Part shown: positions 19,764 through 29,527 of the stretch, piece after piece
Numbering within the stretch: the stretch's first letter is position 1
Layout: every line of letters begins with the position of its first letter
Assembly: GCA_003339415.1 (NCBI GenBank)
Contig: PDHQ01000346.1
Coordinates: 1 to 33,627 of the forward strand
DNA length: 33,627 nt
Source of the DNA: Ophiocordyceps camponoti-saundersi (nom. inval.)
Taxonomy: Eukaryota; Ascomycota; Sordariomycetes; Hypocreales; Ophiocordycipitaceae
Direction: 5' to 3'
The notes under the pieces: model-generated
What the model was told of the DNA's origin: nothing
What the model saw: only the letters and a program-made list of their open reading frames with translations
Database searches by the model: none
Translations under genes and position numbers: made by a program

Positions 19764-21302
19764 ATGTACGTCATGGCCGATGTCACGACAGCCCTCACGA
19801 CGGCCTATGGCTGTCGAGCGGTGGATGACAATAGCCTGGCCTCGGCCTCGGGTCTGGATCTGCATCCCGCGTCCGAAACGGCGGCACCGCGCCGTCGTCA
19901 CTCCTTCTCCCTTCCGCGAAGACGATCGCTAGTCGAGACCATCATGGAGGGAGAGGAACGACTCTTGCTCCGGCTCGACCTCTTCCTTTCCGACCTCGAG
20001 GGCCGCCTGGACTTTATCGAGAGCTACGGCGACTTGGGTCGCGACTACGCCATCACCCGCGCCTTTTCTACCCTTCAGGCCGTCCGCACCCGCTGTTCAA
20101 CCGCCTCCGAAGAGGTTCTGGGCGCAGGTCGGAGACGGCTGCAGTTGATGGTGGAAACGCTCGAGATGCGCTACCAGGAGACGTTGGCCGCGACCGAGTC
20201 ACTGCACGAAAAGGCTCGCGTCGGAATCGATCTCCTCGAGGGCATCCTATCCGAATTCGAGATGCGGGCGCAACAGCTCCGCCAACACGGGTTCGCCAAT
20301 GCCGCCAATGCCGCCGAGGCCTTCATGGATGAGGGTCGGCGCGTCGCAAACGAGAGCATCGAGCGCGCGAGGGAGGTCGTCGACGAGGGTATCGAGCGTG
20401 CCCGTCGGGCAGCCCTGTCGCTCGAGGAGCATATACAGCATGCCATCGCCCTAGCACGTCACAGGCGTCTTCTACTCTACGACGATCTTCCCATGCCTTG
20501 GCGTAACAACCCGCATATCAAACGAGGCTACCGCTTCACCGAGAGCAAACTCGAGTGTGTGCGCTCCATGTTCAACATCTCCAACGAGTCCTTCAACATC
20601 TGGTCCCACGCCATAGGGCTCGTCCTCGTCCTCGCCGTCGCCTTTTACTTTTACCCGACCAGCGTAAACTTCGGCCTCAGCACAAAAGGAGACATCTTCG
20701 TCGCCGCCGCCTTCTTCGTCATGGCCGGCCTCACGCTCGTCTGCTCGACCGTGTGGCACACGATGAACGCCGTGGCCGACGTCAACGCCATATCCATCTT
20801 CGCCTGCGTCGACTACACCGGCATATCGCTGCTGATCGCCGCCTCCATCGTCACGACCGAGTACACGGCCTTTTACTGCGACCCCGTCAGCCGCTGGACC
20901 TACATGACGCTCACCGCACTCCTCGGCCTCGGCGGCGTCCTCTTGCCCTGGAACCCGAGGTTCAACGACGCCGACAAGCCCTGGGCCAGGGTAGCCTTCT
21001 ACGTCGGCCTGGCCCTCACGGGGTTCATGCCCATCCTGCAGCTGGGCTTGACCAAGGGTCAGGACTTTGTCGTCGACTTTTACTCGCCCATTTCCAAGTC
21101 TCTGCTCGTCTACCTCGGAGGCGCCGTCGTCTACGCCAGCAAGATCCCCGAGCGTTGGTTTCCCGGCGTCTTCGACTACATAGGCGGCAGCCACAATCTG
21201 TGGCATGCCGCCGTTCTGAGCGGCATCTTGTTTCATTATACCGCCATGCAGCAGCTCTTCTCCAATGCCTTCCACCGCGCTGAGTCCGGCTGTCCAGCTT
21301 AA
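19764..21302 (+). CDS. PAQR / hemolysin-III family membrane protein, Izh3-like
   Basis: A single exon of 512 aa. ATG at 19764; another ATG three codons later has the better context. The first about 235 residues are cytosolic and helical, with a repeated IERAR element (about 205-225) and Arg-rich SLPRRRSL sites. The PAQR domain begins with KRGYRF and NISNESFNIWSHAIG and has about seven membrane helices. The metal-site residues of the family are present: S..WH in CSTVWHTM, D in CVDYTGIS, and H..H in GGSHNLWH. Family members are 7-TM proteins with inverted topology compared with GPCRs; yeast Izh proteins affect zinc and sterol homeostasis, and the metal site suggests hydrolase (ceramidase-like) chemistry. 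The long N-terminus matches the Izh3 branch, not Izh1, 2 or 4. The sequence is intact. Confidence 0.93.
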   Translation: MYVMADVTTALTTAYGCRAVDDNSLASASGLDLHPASETAAPRRRHSFSLPRRRSLVETIMEGEERLLLRLDLFLSDLEGRLDFIESYGDLGRDYAITRAFSTLQAVRTRCSTASEEVLGAGRRRLQLMVETLEMRYQETLAATESLHEKARVGIDLLEGILSEFEMRAQQLRQHGFANAANAAEAFMDEGRRVANESIERAREVVDEGIERARRAALSLEEHIQHAIALARHRRLLLYDDLPMPWRNNPHIKRGYRFTESKLECVRSMFNISNESFNIWSHAIGLVLVLAVAFYFYPTSVNFGLSTKGDIFVAAAFFVMAGLTLVCSTVWHTMNAVADVNAISIFACVDYTGISLLIAASIVTTEYTAFYCDPVSRWTYMTLTALLGLGGVLLPWNPRFNDADKPWARVAFYVGLALTGFMPILQLGLTKGQDFVVDFYSPISKSLLVYLGGAVVYASKIPERWFPGVFDYIGGSHNLWHAAVLSGILFHYTAMQQLFSNAFHRAESGCPA

Positions 21303-22342
21303 AAGGAAAGCTGACTTGGAATTTGTTGCTTTCCTTTTGTCTCCCCCTCACTTTCTTCTTCTTCCTCTGTCAACTCTCACACTATTCTTCAACCCTACTT
21401 TTCCTATGTCAACTGCACATATGACAAAGATACACATCTGTACACAAACCACTCACACGTCACACTCACTATCCTCGCTCCTCAAAGCATCTCCATCTTC
21501 ATTTTCCTTTGTCAAGATTGGAATTGTCTTCCCTTGTTTTCTCCTCTTCCTATCTACTATACGAGGAAAACTGATTCAACGCACTGATCGGCTGCCGCGG
21601 CATCATCATCGACTTTTGAGCGTTTCACCAACGTTTTCTAGGAGGGAAATTTTCGAATTACGATAGGAGAGCCGGCGTTGATTCGACAACCATCCATCCC
21701 CCCCCCCTCCCCCCATCTCGCAGCCGCCGTTTCTGCCATTATTGATTATTTTTCCTTTCTTTTTTCTCTCTCTCTCTCTGTCCCCTATTTTCGACGTTTG
21801 TACGAGGTTGTAGTGGCGGGGTTTTTTTTACTCGTCTCGTGGCCACCCCGTTGTCATACCACCTGAGAAGGGTTTCCTAGTCTAGATCTTCGGCGGTTAG
21901 CAATGTCGAGATAGCATAGCGACGAGTTCGAATTCGGTTTTTATTGCACCGGGTGCGTCTTACCGAGTTGTCAATATTCTTACGTATGGGCGTAACTGTA
22001 TGTGCCTTATCTTGACTTCGTGATTCTTTCTTGTCACCCTATAGATCAGCGCTTCACGGATTCAGACTAACGGCATCGCGTACAAGCTTCATCCTTATCT
22101 TGGCATGTTCATATCTCGTTAAATAGCTTGAGTGTTGTACAGGTAGATGATTTCCCCATCCGACTGGTTTCGGACGGAAGAGAGGCCGTTGGTCCCCCTT
22201 TTTTCCCTGCCCTTGTCGAGGCGTCCCTTTGAGGCGTCGTATATACTGCAGCCTGATCAAAAATTTCATTCCTCATGGTGTGTATGTAGCTTTTCATGTC
22301 AAGACAGTAAAGCACTTATCAACGAGGGCGTGAAAAAAACAA
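21303..22342. other. Convergent intergenic region, PAQR / BUB2
   Basis: About 1 kb that holds two 3' UTRs. It is pyrimidine-rich (C run at 21700-21714, CT run at 21766-21780). No gene-like frame. Confidence 0.65.
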
Positions 22343-23848
22343 TTACAGGGCGTGCGCGACAATCTCGGCATAGACGTCGTCGGGAATCTTCTTGATGATG
22401 CCAATGGTCACGCTCTTGACGAGATGAGCGTGCAGCTGGGGGAACGATCGGAGTACTTTGATGGGGCTGATCGGTGTGCATCAAGTCAGTCAAGAGAAGC
22501 AAACTCACGAGACGTGGGGAAGGTGCCCTCACCTGGGAGACTGGAGGATCTGCGAACGCATGATAGTAAGCTGAGCCACGATGCAGACGATGTTCAGATG
22601 CGGCCCGTAGGCGAAGAGAAAGTCCCACAGGCGTAGGACCTCGGGCAGAGGTGGCGTGCAGGCGCAGAGCGTCAGGACGGAGGGGAAGGCGTAGATCTCG
22701 GCTGAAAGTCCCTTTGCCGTGAGGTACATGCTGAGCTTGGGGTCGACGATGGCCAGGACCTTGTCGACGAGGGCGAGGCCGCGATGGACGCCGTCCATGG
22801 CGCCGCGGATGTAGGCTGGGCATTCGCGCGTGAGGAGGGAGTAGAAAGCGACAAAGGCCTCGGCCTCGCTGCGGGCGGCGTAGAGGAAGGGCGCTGCGAG
22901 GACGTTCATGCCCTGAACGTACGTGCCGGGTTCTGGGCCAGTATTGGACTCTGTTTTTTTGGGGGGGGGGGGTCTTTCATCAGCTTCGTCTTTGAAGAGG
23001 TGCATGGGATCTGGAAAGCGGAAAGGGCTTACTTGCTTGGGAATGACCGGAGACGCTGCCGACGAGGCTCTCACGGGGATGAGAGGATTGCCGACTGCTG
23101 GGTCGGCTAAGTCGCTGATCCTCTCTGGCGTCGTGGAGCTTCCAGGAGATGGCGTTGAGGAGACGAATCAGACTCGCCTCGCTGACGCGTCGTCGGAACA
23201 AGGGATCGGTAGTGAGTGTGCGAAAGGTATCGTTGCGGATCTTGGAGTAAGCGGGCGATGGGCCGCGATGGATAAGACCGAGGTATTCATCGGTGGACAT
23301 GATGGGCGCATCGAGGAGGACGAGCCAGACGTAGATTCTCAGAGTCGACTGATGGTAAGGGGCATCTGTCAGCGCAAGTCTCTTTCATCCGCCAAGGGAT
23401 CAAAGCGAGGGGAGAGGAAGGGGGGGTCTTAACCATTCCATCTTCGGCGCTCTTGATGCCCTCATCAACCACCTTCCACCTCGCGCTCTCGAGAGCGCCA
23501 TTGAAATCACCATCATTGGGCCCGTCGCGAATGATATGCTGAAGCGAAAGATGACCATGGGAAAAGACGGGCCGCTTTCCAACGGAGCGGCGCCGGGCGA
23601 CATTGCCGTCGGACGTAGCCGCCATGGACGAAGTGGCGTCGCTGTAGGCCCTACCCCGTTGCGGCGACCGGCTCGCGTCACTTGTCGGAGACGAAGTGCG
23701 ACCTATGATTATGCGCTGCTGGCCGATGAGAGACAGCGGCAGCGGAGGAGGTGCTTGTGGTTTCGAAGAGCCGCCGCCGAGGTTGTGAGCCGATTGCAGC
23801 CGACGTAGAGCGCGATGCGTCCGCGGAAAGTCGCCGGAGGGGAGCAAT

Positions 23849-23884
<36 letters not shown>

Positions 23885-23931
23885 GCCAGCGGCGGCGGCG
23901 GCGGCGACGACGACGAAGATGAGCTCGCCAT
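22343..23931 (-). CDS. bub2: BUB2 (Cdc16) TBC-domain GAP of the mitotic exit network
   Basis: Four exons: 23931-23434, 23348-23033, 22950-22533 (or from 22932) and 22466-22343, giving 451 or 445 aa. The TBC domain is nearly complete and typical of Bub2. It has IYVWLVLLDAP, the arginine finger IRNDTFR (R209), the glutamine finger TYVQGMNVL, and the highly conserved LCACTPPLPEVLRLWDFLFAYGPHLN. With Bfa1/Byr4, Bub2 is a GAP for the Tem1/Spg1 GTPase at spindle pole bodies and blocks mitotic exit or septation until the spindle is positioned. Yeast homologues are about 300 aa; here about 120 extra N-terminal residues contain poly-Ser, poly-Pro and an 11-Gln tract. The third-exon acceptor is ambiguous (two in-frame AGs 18 nt apart) and the intron holds a 13-base C run (sense strand). 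BUB2 is divergent from the sulfate permease. Confidence 0.93.
23851..23883 (-). repeat. Pure (CAG)11 coding repeat
   Basis: Eleven uninterrupted CAG codons on the sense strand encode Gln 17-27 of BUB2. A pure repeat of this kind should be length-polymorphic. Confidence 0.9.
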
Positions 23932-25250
23932 TCTTTTCGTCCGTGCTCCTCCTTCAGTGGGGGAGAAGGAGGAGACGCCTAGGTGACGGCTACAGTGGCG
24001 GAGGGCGAGAGCGGCGACGGCGACGGCGGCGGTGGCAGCAGCTCATGGAGCGGACTTTCTTCTGGCTCGGGTTGCTTAGAAAAAAGAAGGAGAGACATGA
24101 GCAAGCAGAGTTTCATCGAGACGCGTCTCTTTCGCGAGTCGTGAACGAATGAGCTTTACAAGGGGATAGGTACTAGATGGTGATGCCTCAGGCACCTACG
24201 CGTGTAGTCAGCATCTTCTTCTTCCTCCTCCTTCCTCCTCCTCCTCCTCCTCCTCCACCACCACCACCACCACCACCACCACCACACGATCTCTTCCATG
24301 ACCGCAACTCCAGCTAGTCCGGGTCTCTCTCTGTGACATCTTTGCCAACCGCCCTTCTCCATCTTGGCCTTAAACCCCCCCTTTATCGTCTCATATTCAG
24401 AGACATGGGTTTGTCTGGACGATTCCTAACTGACCTTGCTAAGCCTTCAGACCACATCGGGAGCAAGAGACATGACTTCTGAGACACATCAGCCACCTAT
24501 ATCGCATACGTGTCTGTGTCTGTGTCTCTCCTTTCCTCTCTCTCTGCGTGTGCGTGCGTGTCGATTGCGACCTGGGTGCGCCATGAAACGTTATCAGCCG
24601 CTTTCTGTTCAGCTTTCAGCCTACCTATCTATCGGTAGTGCAAAGGGTCCTGCAGTCGGCAGTCCATTGAGCCTCGGCTACAGGACCATTGGGAATTCGG
24701 GATACACGTGCGGGAAGAGAAAGACAGAGAAAGAGAGGAAGCCAGAAAGAGAGAGTTCGAGGAAAAAAAAAAGACAGTTTCTCACCTCGATACCACGTCG
24801 TTTCCCAGGCACTGACTCGGTACCAAGATGCCCCAGCCTGGACCTCGTAAACGTCTGGACTCTTCAGACTCCAGACAAGCAGCCACTGACTGCATTCCAT
24901 CCCTCCGTCCTCTGCCGTCACGGTATATATGGCCGCTCACCGCCACCCGTCTCTCGATCTCGTCCATTTTCGTAGCACAACCTGTCTTGCCGGACGTCGG
25001 ATACAGGTAGCCGCCTGGCTTGTCTCGGCGCACACGTCCGACGTATAGATAACACAGTCCATATAGCCCGTATCTCGTCTTGGGGGACGGCATTTCGCTG
25101 TCACCTGGGTGGATGGCACGTCACTTTGGGTGTGATCGAAATCCGACTCCTTAAACGCCATGGTCGTCCGGTAGGACACCATCAATCGACAATCGCTTTT
25201 CGTCTCTCTTCTTGGCCATCGTCATCTTGTCTCCTTGGCCATCGTTATTC
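23932..25250. other. Divergent intergenic region, BUB2 / sulfate permease
   Basis: About 1.3 kb with no supported gene. It holds a (CTC)n(CAC)n satellite at 24214-24286, GT/CT-rich sequence near 24505-24560, and purine-rich sequence at 24712-24780. A perfect CYS3/MetR site (ATGRYRYCAT), which would be expected for a sulfate permease, was not found by eye. Confidence 0.6.
24214..24286. repeat. (CTT/CTC)n(CAC)n trinucleotide satellite
   Basis: CTT and CTC units pass into about ten CAC units. It lies about 300 bp upstream of the BUB2 start. Confidence 0.85.
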
Positions 25251-27753
25251 ATGCCTGGCCTCGCCAACCGTCTTGGCCCTGCGTTGGCCAAGGCTCTCAG
25301 GATCAAGCTTCAAGATGCTGGGCTGCAGCCTGTGCAACGAAAGAAAGGAGGACAGTCCATCTCCTCGAAAAGTAGCAGCGACGACGATTGGTTTGACAGC
25401 GGTGTAACCACGTCCGAGTGGCTTCGCCATCAACTCCCCTCGGTGCATGGAGCTCGCCGCTATGCCCGATCCCTGCTCCCGTTCCTCTCATGGATTCCCC
25501 ACTACAACCTCCAGTGGTTCGTGGGCGACGTCATCTCCGGTCTGACGATAGGCGCCATCATCATGCCTCAAGGGATGGCCTATGCCTCTCTGGCCAAGCT
25601 CGAGCCGCAGTTCGGCCTATACGCGTCCTTCGTCGGCGTCGTCACGTACTGGATCTTCGGCACCTCCAAGGACATCTCTATCGGCAACGTTGCTGTACTG
25701 TCCTCTGTTGTAGGCTCCGTCGTCGAGGACATCACTTCCCTACCGAATGCCAAGGACATACCGCCTCATGTCATTGCATCCGCCCTGTCCGTCGTTGCCG
25801 GCGCCTTTATACTCGTCATCGGTCTCCTGCGGTGCGGCTGGATCGTCGACCTCATCTCCATCCCGTCTCTGTCCGCCTTCATGACGGGCTCGGCCATTAC
25901 CATCATCGCCAGCCAACTGCCAGCTCTCATCGGCGTCTCCGGCTTCTCTAACCGTGACTCCCCTTACCTCGTCGTCATCAATACCGTGAAGCACCTTCCG
26001 GACGCAAAGGTCGATGCTGCTATGGGTCTCAGTGCTCTCTTTGCCCTCTACTTCGTTCGTTTTTGTCTCGGCAGGGCCGCCAAGAGCTTTCCGGCGAAGA
26101 AGCGAGTTTTCTTCTTCATGAACACGATGCGGACGGTTGTCATCATTGTGCTGTACACCTTCGTGAGCTGGCTAGTCAATATGCATAGGAGAGAGGCTCC
26201 CGCGTTCCGCGTCTTAGGAGATATCCCCAAGGGTAGGCAAGCCTCTTCTCTGTGTAACAGCCTCGGGAATTGGCCTAATGGTTTCTTCTTCAGGCTTCCG
26301 CAACGCAGGAATCCCTGCAATGCCAAGTGTCGTCATCTCGCACCTTGCGTCTCATCTTCCGGTCACCGTCATTGTCATGCTGGCGGAGCATGTAGCCATC
26401 TGCAAGTCCTTTGGCCGTATCAACAACTATGTCATCGATCCATCTCAGGAGATGGTAGCCATTGGTGTCACCAACCTCTTGGGGCCTTTTCTTGGCGCCT
26501 ATCCGACAACGGGCTCTTTTAGCCGCACGGCCGTCAACTCCGCGGCCGGCGTCCGGACACCGGCGGGAGGCCTGGTCTCCGGTCTCCTTGTCTTTGTCGC
26601 CACATACTTTCTGACGGGTGTTTTTCACTACATTCCCAACTCTGCGCTATCAGCCGTCATCATTCACGCTGTTGGCGACCTGATTACGTCGCCCAACACG
26701 GTCTACCAGTTCTGGAGGGTCTCGCCATTGGAAGTCGTCATCTTTTTTATCAGTGTCCTCGTTACCGTCTTTCAGAACATCGAAAACGGCCTCTATGTGA
26801 CTGTCTGCTCGTCTTTGATCGTCCTCTTGTATCGCATTCTAAAAGGGCGCGGGCGATTTCTCGGAAGGGTAAGGGTTCACTCGGTGGTGGGAGACCATGT
26901 CATTGGAGAGGATCAAAAGCTGGCCGGAGATGGCGATATGTTTGGCGACCCCGTGCCAGCCGGGGAGCGAAATGTTTTCCTGCCTCTTCACCATGAGGAC
27001 GGATCCAACCCTGAGTTGGAGATTGAGTCACCGTACCCGGGCATCTTCATCTTTCGATTCTCGGAAGGGATGAACTACTCCAACGCCAGCTCCTCACTCG
27101 ACTATATGGCCAGCATCATCTTGAGACATACGCGACGCAGTAGTCCGGAGGTGTTCAAAAGGCCGGGCGACATGCCATGGAATCACAACAGGTCTCGAGA
27201 GCAATCGGATAGCGACTATCGTCCGACACTTCAGGCCATCATCTTGGACTTTAGCTCTGTTAACAACGTCGACGTCACCTCGATCCAGTCTTTAATTGAC
27301 ATCAGGAAGCAACTCGACCGGCACGCATCGCCAGATGTCGTAGACTGGCACATAGCGTGCATAAGCAGCAGGTGGACGAAGCGAGCTCTCGCTTCGGCGG
27401 GCTTTGGCGTGCCCGCCGACAGGACGGATTGTCAATGGAAGCCCATCTTTAGCGTAGCAGGGGTCGGTGAAACGGCCGAAAGGCAGCCGGAAAAGACGCA
27501 GGTTAGCGTCCGAGACGTGGAGGTTGCTAAAGACAGCGACACTGTCGAGATTCACTCGAGCTCCTCCATGGAAGCGGCCGTTGTCGATGAGAAGGGCGCA
27601 ATCGTCGTAAGGACACCGGGACATGCGGAGTTGGCCGTGTATGGCCGAGATAAACCGCTATTCCACGTAGACCTGACAAGTGCCTTGCAGAGCGCCATCG
27701 CCAATGTCGAGGCGAGGCGGGAGGTTCGTTCAAGCGAGACAAGGGGGATGTGA
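25251..27753 (+). CDS. SulP-family sulfate permease with STAS domain
   Basis: Two exons: 25251-26232 and 26294-27753, giving 813 aa. The 61-nt intron has a GTAGGC donor and a CTAAT branch point and splits a Gly codon. I chose the ATG at 25251; the frame is open further upstream but has no ATG. The SulP signature is at about residues 92-127 (GDVISGLTIGAIIMPQGMAY, then GLYASFVGVVTYWIFGTSKD). About 12 membrane helices follow, including AICKSFGRINNY and GAYPTTGSFSRTAVN. The C-terminal STAS domain (about 570-710) ends its core with ILDFSSVNNVDVTSIQSL and carries a disordered insertion. Fungal members import sulfate by proton symport at the plasma membrane (CYS-14/SB type in Neurospora and Aspergillus). 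The paralog cannot be assigned. A polar tail of about 100 residues closes the protein. Confidence 0.94.
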
Positions 27754-28101
27754 TGACGGACACTGGGCGGTCATGGCCTGAGAAGCACTTGTCATGATTG
27801 ATGAATAACGACACGTCATTTACCTGGATTGAGATGTATTGATCTGAATATACATACGCACGGAAATGGTCGTCGGTGTTGGCCTGTTGTCTGGATGATG
27901 AAGAAGTCAGCACTGTACGATTTCGGAATGGGAGATCCTGTTAAAGAGGCCACGTGACTTCGCGTTCATCAACCCGACACGTCCGAATAACCGACCAACT
28001 TCGTCCTGTCTCTTCTATCATTCTCTCGACATATTTGCGATACGTGGAGGTTTCAGTCGGCACTGGATTACTTCGAGCCGAAGCCAATTGAGTTGCCCGC
28101 C
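27754..28101. other. Short intergenic region with a CACGTG E-box
   Basis: The 348 bp between two codirectional genes contain the 3' end of the permease gene and the promoter of the WLM gene. CACGTG at 27951-27956 lies about 145 bp before the ATG. No gene seen. Confidence 0.6.
27951..27956. promoter_or_regulatory. E-box CACGTG
   Basis: A perfect hexamer in the context GCCACGTGACTT, which fits bHLH factors of the Cbf1 type. Binding is inferred from the consensus only. Confidence 0.35.
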
Positions 28102-29527
28102 ATGCCGTGGGGCTTCGAGCGCGTCAATACGAAGAAATCGCAGCCCAACGCCAACATTGTCTTCATCAAGCCGCTGAAGGGTCCGGACGAGAAGACTGCT
28201 CAGGAATACCTGGAAAGAATCGCAGCGCAATGTGGTATGATCTATTCAAAATTCGGTAGAAGCTTTGACTGACGAAACCCAAGTGCCCATCATGCGAAAG
28301 CACCACCTATACGTCATGGCACTCGAAGAGTTCGAGCCCAACCGCGAATTCGTCGGCCGCAACTTCAATGCGGGCGAGGTCATACAGCTTGTGCTCAAGT
28401 CTCGCAATAGCGGGCGTTGGCTACCATTCGAGTATGTTCAGATGGTCATGATGCACGAGCTGGCACACTGCAAGCAGATGAACCACTCACGCGCCTTCTG
28501 GGCCGTCCGCAACGGGTATGCGGAAGAGATGCGCGGTCTCTGGAACCAAGGCTACACAGGCGACGGCATATGGGGTCGTGGAACAAGCCTGGCGACGGGC
28601 GCGTGGGAAAGGGATGTCGTAATGTCGAACGAGGTCTTACCGGAGCACCTATGCGGCGGGACATTTAGGACAAGGAGGGGAAAGGCCAAGAAGAGGCCGG
28701 CTCCGAGCTATCGGGAGAGAGAAGACAGGAGGATACGACGCAAGTTTGGTGAGAACGGAACAGTGCTCGGCGCGGACGAGGAGGTCAAGACTAAGCTTGA
28801 ACGGGGCAAGAGGGTGCAAGCCAAGCCGAGGGTCGCCAACAGCGAGCGAGGACGACAACTCCGCGCAGCCGCGGCACTGGCCCGCTTCGACAAGGGCCGA
28901 GAGGAGAGTGCCAAGGAAGAGAAGACAGAGGACGTGAGCGGGAGCGAAGACGAGGGGGAACAAGGCACAGCTGCCGTCGACGGCGAGGGCAAGCCTCTGC
29001 TGGACAGGCAGGGGAGAGAGCTTGTGAAAGTTTGCGAGGACGAAGATGTGAATGATGTGGATGCCCGGGGCGAAATGAACGAGCTACGACATGTCTTTCA
29101 GAAGGCAAAGGTGAAGGAGGAGGTCAAGGTGAAGGAGGAGGTCAAGGTGAAGAAGGAGGAGGTGGAGGAGGAGGAGGAGGAAGAAAAGGTAAAGAAGGTG
29201 AAGGAAGAGAGGAAGGTGAAGGTGAAGGTGAAGAAGGAGGAGCAAGAGGAGGAGGTGAAGGAGGAGAAGGAGGAGGAAAAGGCGCCGATACCGGAAGGCA
29301 TTGGCAAACATGCCGAGGAGCCGAGCAAGCCAGTTGGGACACGAAGCTGCTCGGCGTGTTCGTTTGCCAATATCGGTCTGGGGACCACGTGCGCCATGTG
29401 CGCCAACGTGCTGGAGCCGGAGAGGACAGCGGGGACGTGGAGATGCGGCAGCGGCAGGTGCGCCAACTACGCCAACTCGGCCGACTGCGGCGTGTGCGGG
29501 CTGTGCGGTGGTAGGAGAAGGAGCTGA
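28102..29527 (+). CDS. WLM-domain zinc metalloprotease (Wss1-like) with two C-terminal zinc fingers
   Basis: Two exons: 28102-28234 and 28284-29527, giving 458 aa; the intron is only 49 nt (CTGAC branch point). The WLM domain (about 1-145) starts MPWGFERVNTKKSQPNANI and holds the gluzincin-like HELAHCKQMNH (H102, E103, H106, H112). Wss1/SPRTN-type enzymes cleave DNA-protein crosslinks and SUMOylated partners in the nucleus. The C-terminus has a RanBP2-type finger (C400, C403, C414, C417) and a second Cys cluster (C432, C437, C446, C449). Between them lies a charged region: an acidic-flanked LVKV (291-294) that resembles a SUMO-interacting motif, and a KVKEE array at 321-377. The frame is open upstream of the ATG without another Met, and a TTTCAG acceptor-like site ends at 28056, so an extra 5' exon is possible. 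Confidence 0.9.
29104..29283 (+). repeat. Coding array of KVKEE-like repeats
   Basis: AAG-GTG-AAG-GAG-GAG-type codon repeats encode the Lys/Glu/Val block of the WLM protease. The sense strand is almost pure purine with regular GT interruptions. Confidence 0.85.

Noticed and set aside
20472..21275. 267-codon frame antisense to the PAQR gene
   Set aside because: It is a GC-rich shadow of a strongly conserved coding exon. The product is a Gly/Val/Asp-rich sequence with no family resemblance.
21915..21945. GAGTTCGAATTCGG, resembling a tRNA T-loop
   Set aside because: No matching acceptor stem, D arm or anticodon arm is found around it.
24436..24975. 179-codon plus-strand frame between BUB2 and the permease
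   Set aside because: Composition and codon use do not resemble the genes nearby; it reads through CT/GT and GA repeats.
25106..25120. ATGGCACGTCAC upstream of the sulfate permease, resembling a CYS3/MetR half site
   Set aside because: Only one half fits ATGRYRYCAT; the CAT half is missing. It is too weak to list.
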